This document shows, piece after piece, positions 7,794 to 12,966 of a DNA stretch of 12,966 bases (positions are counted from its first letter, which is position 1; every line of letters begins with the position of its first letter). The position numbers were made by a program, and so were the translations under genes. Below the pieces are notes generated by a model. That model made no database searches. It had not been told where the DNA came from and worked only from the letters and a program-made list of their open reading frames with translations. This DNA is from an uncultured Rhizobiaceae group bacterium. Its GTDB lineage: Bacteria; Pseudomonadota; Alphaproteobacteria; Rhizobiales; Rhizobiaceae. The stretch spans positions 1-12,966 of the forward strand of contig CALDZZ010000251.1 of the NCBI GenBank assembly GCA_937944075.1. The letters run 5' to 3'.

Positions 7794-8582
7794 TTATGCT
7801 GCTACCAATTTCTTTTCACGCTTGATCACCTCTGACGCAAGCTGAAGATAGGCCTGACTGCCTGCACAATTGAGATCATACAAAAGGGCAGGTTTTCCGT
7901 AAGAAGGTGCTTCAGAAATTCTTACGTTTCTTGGAATGATCGTTTTATAAACCTTGTCACCCAGAAACTCGCGAACATCTGCGATAACCTGTGTGGCCAA
8001 ATTATTTCGCTTGTCAAACATCGTCATCACGATGCCATGAATAATAATATCAGGATTAATCGTATCCCTGACCTGGTCTACTGTCTGCAACAATTGGCTG
8101 AGACCCTCAAGCGCAAAGAACTCGCACTGCAAGGGGACCAAAACAGAATCTGCAGCTGCCATGGCATTCAGGGTCAGCAAATTCAGCGAAGGTGGACAGT
8201 CAATCAGAATGTAATCAATTGGTTTGGAATTAGGACTATATTCCTTGATTGCTTTTTTAAGCTTAAAAGCACGGTCACTCTCACTGGAGATTTCCATCTC
8301 CACACCAAGCAGATCAAGTGTTGAAGGTGCAAGGAAAAGACCAGGTACTGCTGTTTTTATCATTGCCTGTTCAAGCGTTGCGCCGCCAGTAAGCAAATCA
8401 TATGTCGAAACTTCACGATCATCGCGATCAATGCCAAGACCTGTACTGGCATTACCCTGGGGATCCAGGTCTATTACCAGTGCCGTCTGACCTACAGCTG
8501 CCAATGCAGTAGCCAAATTGATTGCGGTTGTTGTTTTGCCAACTCCACCTTTTTGGTTTGCCACTGTAATAATTCTGGTCAT
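7794..8582 (-). CDS. parA: Chromosome partitioning ATPase ParA
   Basis: A 262-residue ParA/Soj-type ATPase. The deviant Walker A KGGVGKTT at residues 11-18 has the signature Lys11 besides Lys16. The Walker A' region is ALVIDLDPQGN (D38/D40), and Walker B is ILIDCPPSL with D128. It has no N-terminal helix-turn-helix, so it is the chromosomal type rather than the long plasmid ParA type. ParA-ATP dimers bind DNA non-specifically and pull or relay ParB-parS complexes. The C-terminal motif RNVRISEAPSYGKP is typical. It starts 44 bases after the rsmG stop with a purine-rich ribosome site (AGAGAAG), and parB follows. Confidence 0.98.
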   Translation of the reverse strand: MTRIITVANQKGGVGKTTTAINLATALAAVGQTALVIDLDPQGNASTGLGIDRDDREVSTYDLLTGGATLEQAMIKTAVPGLFLAPSTLDLLGVEMEISSESDRAFKLKKAIKEYSPNSKPIDYILIDCPPSLNLLTLNAMAAADSVLVPLQCEFFALEGLSQLLQTVDQVRDTINPDIIIHGIVMTMFDKRNNLATQVIADVREFLGDKVYKTIIPRNVRISEAPSYGKPALLYDLNCAGSQAYLQLASEVIKREKKLVAA

Positions 8583-8626
8583 GATCTTCTCTATTCAGTC
8601 TTTTCAGGTCCGGGCATAGACCAATA

Positions 8627-9265
8627 TCAAATGTTAGGTTTTCTCAAATTACTGATTTCAAGGATAACAGAATCCGGAGAAACAACACTGTTATGACTTA
8701 CCAGATCAAACTCCCATAAGCCATTACAATCTGCCAATTCTGCCTCAAATTCTCTTCCCTTGTGAAAGAGTGCAGTTGCACCTTGAAGCAACCAGGGTGA
8801 AGATAATTCGAGCAGAAGCGGAAGGGCAGCGAGTGCTCTTGCTGTTACAATTTCAGGTTTGGCAAGGGTCTCACTAACATCTTCAATACGCGCGCAATGG
8901 ATTTTGGCGTTGGCGCCCATATGCCGATTAACCTGACGCAGAAAAGAACATTTCTTTTGAATGCTCTCAACCAGATGAATTGTAGCATCATCATAATCTG
9001 CCATGGCTGCTGCAATAACAAGCCCAGGGAACCCGCCACCGCTACCAATATCTATCCAGTGTCTTGTGTCCGTTTTCAGGCTGACACATTGCAGACTGTC
9101 AGCAATATGACGGCTCCAGATATCATCCATTGTTGAGGGCGCAACAAGATTAGTCTTCTTCTGCCATTCTTCAACACGATCAACCAGTATCTTCAAACGT
9201 TCAAAAGTTTCACGTGAAACAGGGCATACGCGAGACAGCTCTGATTGAATAATTTCACCACTCAT
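8627..9265 (-). CDS. rsmG: 16S rRNA (guanine-N7)-methyltransferase RsmG (GidB)
   Basis: A 212-residue SAM-dependent methyltransferase that modifies G527 of 16S rRNA (E. coli numbering). SAM motif I is HWIDIGSGGGFPGLVIA. WQKKTNLVAPSTMDDIWSRHIADSLQ precedes it, and VTARALAALPLLLELSSPWL follows, all characteristic of GidB. Its ATG overlaps the mnmG stop codon (ATGA), so translation is coupled to mnmG. Residues 16-20, V-S-R-E-T, are encoded by a parS-like palindrome at 9206-9221, so this short N-terminal stretch serves both as protein and as centromere DNA. Confidence 0.97.
   Translation of the reverse strand: MSGEIIQSELSRVCPVSRETFERLKILVDRVEEWQKKTNLVAPSTMDDIWSRHIADSLQCVSLKTDTRHWIDIGSGGGFPGLVIAAAMADYDDATIHLVESIQKKCSFLRQVNRHMGANAKIHCARIEDVSETLAKPEIVTARALAALPLLLELSSPWLLQGATALFHKGREFEAELADCNGLWEFDLVSHNSVVSPDSVILEISNLRKPNI
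9206..9221. other. parS site inside rsmG (15 of 16 bases)
   Basis: AGTTTCACGTGAAACA on the plus strand, differing from the palindrome TGTTTCACGTGAAACA only at the first base. It lies in the coding region of rsmG, reading V-S-R-E-T on the minus strand, and about 620 bases upstream of the parA start. The core CACGTG and both GTTTC/GAAAC arms are intact, so ParB binding is expected. Confidence 0.88.
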
Positions 9266-11136
9266 GATGCTTTTTGCTTTGATCCTGGTTTGCTGATATG
9301 CGCAAGCAACAAGGTAAGGGCAGCTGGCGTCATGCCATCAATGCGTGAAGCCTGTCCGATATTGGCAGGGCGAATTTTTTCAAGCTTTTGTTGCAGCTCT
9401 ATTGAAAGGCCGGACAATCTTGAATACTTGAAGTCTGACGGAATGATACGTTTCTCATCTTTGCGAACGACAGCAGCATCCGCTTCCTGTCTGGCAAGAT
9501 AAACCGCATAACCAGCCTCAATCTCAAGGGGCTCGACTGCTTTTGGATCAATGATGGAAAGCTCAGGCCAGACTTCTTTTAATCGCTCAAAATCAATATC
9601 ATTAAAGGATAGAAGATCAAATGCAGAGCGGCGTACTCCATCTTCCTTCACTTTCAAGCCGGCCTTTGCGGCCTCATTCGGCGTTAGTGTAAGAGATTTG
9701 AGCAACTCACGCCCTTCGAGATGAGCTTTCTGCTGTTTGTCAAAGAAAGCCTGACGTTCACTTGAAACTATGCCAGCCTCAATACCAAGAGGCGTTAAGC
9801 GTTGGTCTGCATTGTCAGAACGCAAGGAAAGCCTGTATTCAGCCCGTGAAGTAAACATGCGATAGGGTTCTGAAACACCTCTGGTCACAAGATCATCAAT
9901 CATAACACCAATATAACTTTGCGTACGACTGAAAGTAATTTCATTCTGATTGCCGACCAGGCGAGCAGCATTCAGGCCTGCTACCAAACCCTGAGCGCCT
10001 GCTTCTTCGTAACCTGTCGTGCCATTAATTTGCCCGGCAAGGAAAAATCCGTGAATTTTACGGGTTTCAAGAGTTGGCTTTAACTCGCGTGGATCTACGT
10101 GATCATATTCAATGGCATACCCCGGTTGAAGAATTTTCGCCTTTTCAAGCCCTGGAATGGTTTTTAGAAATGCTTCCTGTACCCATTCAGGCATCGAAGT
10201 TGAAATACCATTGGGATATACATTGATATCATCCAGACCTTCAGGCTCCAGAAAAATCTGATGTCCGTCTCTTTCGCCAAATTTTACAATCTTGTCTTCA
10301 ATGGATGGGCAATATCTTGGCCCAATCCCATCAATCTGACCGGAATACATTGCAGACCGTTTGACGTTATCCTGAATAATCTTGTGTGTGGCAGGTGTTG
10401 TGCGAGTGATACCACAATCAACCTGTGGGTTTGTAATACACTCAGTCATGCTGGAAAACGGCACAGGATGCTCGTCAGCACCTTGTTTCTCCAGACTGTC
10501 CCAATCAATCGTTCTGGTATCCAGACGCGCAGGAGTGCCTGTTTTGAGCCTTGCCAGGGCAAATCCGGCAGCTTCAAGCGTTCCCGATAACCCTTCACTT
10601 GGATCTTCACCCATACGCCCGGCAGGTATCATTTTTTCACCAATATGGATAAGTCCGCGCAAGAACGTACCTGTTGTTAAAACAACAGCTCCACATTTAA
10701 TAATTGTACCGTCAGAAAGGATAACACCCTTAACAACATTATCCTTTAGAGACAAATCTTCTACAGAGGCTTCAATCACATCCAGACCTTCAATATTGAA
10801 AATCTCTTGCTGCATTGCTTCTCTATACAGCTTACGGTCTGCTTGCGTTCTGGGACCGCGCACAGCAGGCCCCTTACGCCGATTAAGAAGCCGGAACTGA
10901 ATTCCACCCTTGTCTGCAACACGGCCCATCAGCCCATCAAGAGCATCTATCTCACGCACCAGATGGCCTTTTCCAAGACCGCCTATAGCCGGATTACAAG
11001 ACATAACCCCAATTGTATCCCGTTTGTGGGTTACAAGAGCAGTTCTGGCACCAGCGCGTGCAGAAGCACTGGCAGCTTCAGTTCCTGCATGGCCACCACC
11101 AACAACAATTACATCATAGTCAGAATAATTCATCAT
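9262..11136 (-). CDS. mnmG: tRNA uridine-5-carboxymethylaminomethyl modification enzyme MnmG (GidA)
   Basis: A 624-residue FAD-dependent enzyme that acts with MnmE, tetrahydrofolate derivatives and NADH to modify the wobble uridine of certain tRNAs. The N-terminal dinucleotide-binding motif is VIVVGGGHAGTEAA. Family blocks include MSCNPAIGGLGKGHLVREIDAL, FRLLNRRKGPAVRGPR, IPAGRMGEDPSEGLS, GIGPRYCPSIEDKI, AGQINGTTGYEEAGAQGL and, near the end, ASRIDGMTPAALTLLLAHI. I start at the ATG at 11136 (MMNYSDYDVIVVGGG), preceded by GGA at a workable distance. The next ATG at 11133 would match the E. coli N-terminal length exactly, and an upstream ATG at 11157 adds seven residues without a ribosome site. 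The last bases overlap the rsmG start. Confidence 0.97.
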   Translation of the reverse strand: MMNYSDYDVIVVGGGHAGTEAASASARAGARTALVTHKRDTIGVMSCNPAIGGLGKGHLVREIDALDGLMGRVADKGGIQFRLLNRRKGPAVRGPRTQADRKLYREAMQQEIFNIEGLDVIEASVEDLSLKDNVVKGVILSDGTIIKCGAVVLTTGTFLRGLIHIGEKMIPAGRMGEDPSEGLSGTLEAAGFALARLKTGTPARLDTRTIDWDSLEKQGADEHPVPFSSMTECITNPQVDCGITRTTPATHKIIQDNVKRSAMYSGQIDGIGPRYCPSIEDKIVKFGERDGHQIFLEPEGLDDINVYPNGISTSMPEWVQEAFLKTIPGLEKAKILQPGYAIEYDHVDPRELKPTLETRKIHGFFLAGQINGTTGYEEAGAQGLVAGLNAARLVGNQNEITFSRTQSYIGVMIDDLVTRGVSEPYRMFTSRAEYRLSLRSDNADQRLTPLGIEAGIVSSERQAFFDKQQKAHLEGRELLKSLTLTPNEAAKAGLKVKEDGVRRSAFDLLSFNDIDFERLKEVWPELSIIDPKAVEPLEIEAGYAVYLARQEADAAVVRKDEKRIIPSDFKYSRLSGLSIELQQKLEKIRPANIGQASRIDGMTPAALTLLLAHISKPGSKQKAS

Positions 11137-11223
11137 TTGAGTCCAATAGCGATTCATTGTGACAAGGTCAAAGAGAAAGCAACAATTGAGTTAAAAGAGT
11201 TGGATTATGCTTATATCCGAAAA

Positions 11224-11239
11224 TGTTTCACGTGAAACA
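11224..11239. other. Perfect parS site
   Basis: TGTTTCACGTGAAACA, a complete 16-base palindrome identical to the well-known bacterial parS consensus. It lies in the 144-base gap between mnmE and mnmG and is the only fully matching copy in the window. It is expected to be a main ParB-loading site. Confidence 0.95.
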
Positions 11240-11267
11240 GGTCAAGAGATGATTTGAAAACATAATG

Positions 11268-11283
11268 TGTTTCACGTGAATCA
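11268..11283. other. parS site overlapping the mnmE stop codon (15 of 16 bases)
   Basis: TGTTTCACGTGAATCA, with A changed to T at position 14. Its last three bases are the mnmE stop codon (TGA on the minus strand). It begins 44 bases from the start of the perfect site, so the two form a close pair. The changed base creates GAATC, a GANTC sequence. Confidence 0.85.
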
Positions 11284-12588
11284 TTTACCTACACAAAACT
11301 CTGAAAAAATTACATCAAGCAAGTCTTCAACATCAACCTTACCGGTAATGCGCCCAATACAATCACTGGCATGTCTTAATGTTTCTGCCTTCAATTCAGT
11401 ATCGATATGTTTCTGATCAAGTACATTAGATAAATGAGAAACACAATCTATCAAGGCTTCCCTGTATCTCAAACGACTAATCAGAACTGATTCAGCAGTA
11501 TTAAGCCTCCGGTCTATCTTATTGGCAATAAAGTTAATTAATGTATCGAGGCCGTAGCCGGACTGAACAGATATTGATAACTCAGAAGTAATCATCGCTT
11601 CATCATTCTTGGTTATGATTAGTTCTATATCGTCAAAATCCTGATCTATCGATTTATCTTCATCATGGATATCTGCCAACCAAAGAACAAGATCAGCATT
11701 TTGACCTCTGGCTTTGGCTCTTTTAATGCCTTCATTTTCAATTAAGCTGTCAGAATCACGAATTCCAGCAGTATCAGAAACAATAACGGAATAGCCCCCA
11801 ATATTAAGATGAACATCCAGAACATCCCTTGTCGTGCCAGCCTCTGCAGTTACAATTGCAACATCTCGTTTAGCAAGCGCATTTATCAAACTGGATTTGC
11901 CGGCATTGGGTTTACCCATTAAAGCTATTTTAAAACCATCACGTATGATTTCACCAGCACGATTATCATCAAGATGTTGCTCAATCTCTTCCTTGAGCTG
12001 ACGAACCTGGCTGAATCCTTCTTGCGCAATCTCCTCAGGGACATCCTCTTCTTCACTAAAATCAAGTTCAGCTTCTATAAGTGCCCGCATATGGATGAGG
12101 CGTTTCCGCCATGCTTCAAATGTTTCACGTGAATCACCCCTTGTTTGAGAAAATGCCTGTTTTCTTTGGGCTTCTGTTTCACTGGAGACAAGGTCAGCAA
12201 TACCTTCAATCTCGGTTAAATCCAGTTTACCATTCTCAAAGGCCCTCCGTGAAAATTCACCAGCCTCAGCAAGACGTACCTGATCAAGTGAACATAAATT
12301 TTCAATGATGATGTTAACGACTGCACGTCCACCATGCAGGTGGAATTCAAGGCAATCTTCACCTGTGAAACTGCGCTCACCTGGAAACCATAAGACCAAT
12401 GCCTGATCAAGTGCTTCCTGTTTATTTATGTCATGGATAGTTTGAAGACTAGCTACACGCGGTAACGGCAATGAAGAGAGCATCATTTTTACGATGATAC
12501 GACAAGAAGCACCGGAGATTCTGACTACTGCAACACCACTGGGCAAGCCACCGCTAGAAAGTGCAACAATCGTATCTGAGGCAGTCAT
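11281..12588 (-). CDS. mnmE: tRNA modification GTPase MnmE (TrmE)
   Basis: A 435-residue K+-activated-type GTPase that forms a complex with MnmG for wobble-uridine modification. The N-terminal folate-binding domain contains GVAVVRISG, CLEFHLHGG and RLAEAGEFSRRAFENGKLDLTEIEGI. The G domain shows G1 GKPNAGKS at 225-232, GTTRD, G3 DTAG (in DTAGIRD), and G4 as TKND instead of the usual NKxD. The C-terminus ends in FCVGK, the C-x-G-K motif with the essential cysteine. The ATG at 12588 has a strong GGGAG ribosome site and gives the normal N-terminus. A TTG at 12606 would add six residues. Residues 152-156 (D-S-R-E-T) are encoded by a parS-like site, and the stop codon lies in another. Confidence 0.97.
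   Translation of the reverse strand: MTASDTIVALSSGGLPSGVAVVRISGASCRIIVKMMLSSLPLPRVASLQTIHDINKQEALDQALVLWFPGERSFTGEDCLEFHLHGGRAVVNIIIENLCSLDQVRLAEAGEFSRRAFENGKLDLTEIEGIADLVSSETEAQRKQAFSQTRGDSRETFEAWRKRLIHMRALIEAELDFSEEEDVPEEIAQEGFSQVRQLKEEIEQHLDDNRAGEIIRDGFKIALMGKPNAGKSSLINALAKRDVAIVTAEAGTTRDVLDVHLNIGGYSVIVSDTAGIRDSDSLIENEGIKRAKARGQNADLVLWLADIHDEDKSIDQDFDDIELIITKNDEAMITSELSISVQSGYGLDTLINFIANKIDRRLNTAESVLISRLRYREALIDCVSHLSNVLDQKHIDTELKAETLRHASDCIGRITGKVDVEDLLDVIFSEFCVGK
12121..12136. other. parS site inside mnmE (15 of 16 bases)
   Basis: TGTTTCACGTGAATCA, identical to the copy at the mnmE stop codon, with the same A-to-T change at position 14 that makes GAATC. On the minus strand it encodes D-S-R-E-T at about residues 152-156 of MnmE. 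The CACGTG core is intact. Confidence 0.85.
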
Positions 12589-12593
12589 GATAA

Positions 12594-12598
12594 CTCCC
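12594..12598 (-). promoter_or_regulatory. Ribosome binding site deciding the mnmE start
   Basis: GGGAG on the minus strand, five bases before the ATG at 12588. It selects this start over the upstream TTG at 12606 and the ATG at 12600, which have no such site. Confidence 0.75.
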
Positions 12599-12684
12599 AT
12601 AAGCAAAAACTAAATATTTCGAAACCGAATCGAATAATTCAATGATTGAAAACCATAAGTAATTGTTTTTATTACATTGTTTTC

Positions 12685-12966
12685 TTATGTATTCATATTA
12701 TCAAAGAATTCGTCGTTGTTTTTTGTTTGCTTCAATTTATCAATGAGGAATTCAATTGCATCCGTTGTACCCATTGGTGAAAGAATACGACGCAAGACAT
12801 ATACTTTTTGAAGATCATCCTTGCCAACAAGCAAATCCTCTTTTCGAGTCCCGGATTTGAGAATATCCATGGAAGGATAAACACGTTTGTCAGCGACCTT
12901 GCGATCAAGAACAATCTCCGAGTTACCTGTTCCCTTGAACTCTTCAAAAATGACTTCATCCATGCG
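12685..12966 (-). CDS. rho: Transcription termination factor Rho, C-terminal 93 residues
   Basis: The frame is open at the right window edge, so only the 3' end is present. The visible part matches the conserved C-terminus of the Rho hexameric RNA helicase: MDEVIFEEFKGTGN, then L-x-RK(V/I)A-x-KRV(Y/F)P, SGTRKE(D/E)LL, and LRR(I/K)I-x-PMG...A-EFL-KL-TK-NDEFF. This compares closely with the E. coli ending from memory. It includes the Q/R-loop-distal C-terminal helices but not the Walker motifs, which lie outside the window. It is followed after 96 bases by mnmE on the same strand, with no obvious hairpin terminator between them, so read-through is plausible. Confidence 0.95.
   Translation of the reverse strand, partial: RMDEVIFEEFKGTGNSEIVLDRKVADKRVYPSMDILKSGTRKEDLLVGKDDLQKVYVLRRILSPMGTTDAIEFLIDKLKQTKNNDEFFDNMNT

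Noticed and set aside
10261..10900. Long open frames on the plus strand opposite mnmG
   Set aside because: They lie antisense to strongly conserved MnmG coding sequence, show no recognisable domain, and are typical complementary-strand shadows.
11137..11280. Gap between mnmG and mnmE as a replication origin
   Set aside because: No DnaA box (TTATCCACA-like) and no AT-rich unwinding repeats. The palindromes are parS.
12175..12190. TGTTTCACTGGAGACA, resembling parS in mnmE
   Set aside because: Three mismatches, two of them in the CACGTG core that ParB reads. It sits 54 bases from a good site and may be a coincidence of coding sequence.
12589..12684. Gap between rho and mnmE as a terminator or promoter
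   Set aside because: AT-rich, with no stable hairpin followed by a T-run and no convincing promoter hexamers. I see nothing definite in it.

Overview
The window looks like a stretch of core chromosome from an alphaproteobacterium. The evidence is the gene order rho-mnmE-mnmG-rsmG-parA-parB meeting leuS-lptE-holA head-on, and sequence signatures of the encoded proteins. By eye the DNA is moderately AT-rich for that class (not computed). The order resembles what I recall of Hyphomicrobiales (Rhizobiales) and relatives, but I cannot fix the genus. Coding density is high, no gap without a gene exceeds 300 bases, and I see no mobile element, CRISPR array, tRNA or rRNA.

Layout. At the left edge, on the minus strand, lies an operon of an OmpR-type response regulator followed by a cyclic-nucleotide-binding-domain protein that runs off the window. 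Divergent from it, on the plus strand, is a YkuD-type L,D-transpeptidase. It meets a minus-strand YggS-family PLP protein tail to tail with a 10-base gap. From the other side of that gene, leuS, lptE and holA form a tight plus-strand operon (leucyl-tRNA synthetase, LPS-assembly lipoprotein, DNA polymerase III delta subunit). The rest is minus strand, read right to left: the 3' end of rho, mnmE, mnmG, rsmG, parA and parB. MnmE and MnmG together make the (carboxymethyl)aminomethyl-type modification of tRNA wobble uridine. RsmG methylates 16S rRNA. ParA and ParB segregate the chromosome.

The most distinctive content is a cluster of four parS-like ParB-binding palindromes in the same neighbourhood as parAB. 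One perfect 16-mer lies between mnmG and mnmE, one overlaps the mnmE stop codon, one is inside rsmG and one is inside mnmE. The four span about 2.9 kb, so this region is probably the chromosomal centromere and near the origin. Two of the four share the same single-base change, which creates a GANTC sequence, the CcrM methylation target of many alphaproteobacteria. This suggests a testable but speculative link between parS binding and replication-dependent methylation. The two sites inside genes are read as S-R-E-T codons, so the centromere appears to constrain both proteins.

I did not find a wholly new system. The individual genes are recognisable housekeeping families. The points worth a second look are the parS arrangement, the GANTC overlap, two inverted repeats in the divergent control regions, and the orphan response-regulator/cNMP-domain pair.
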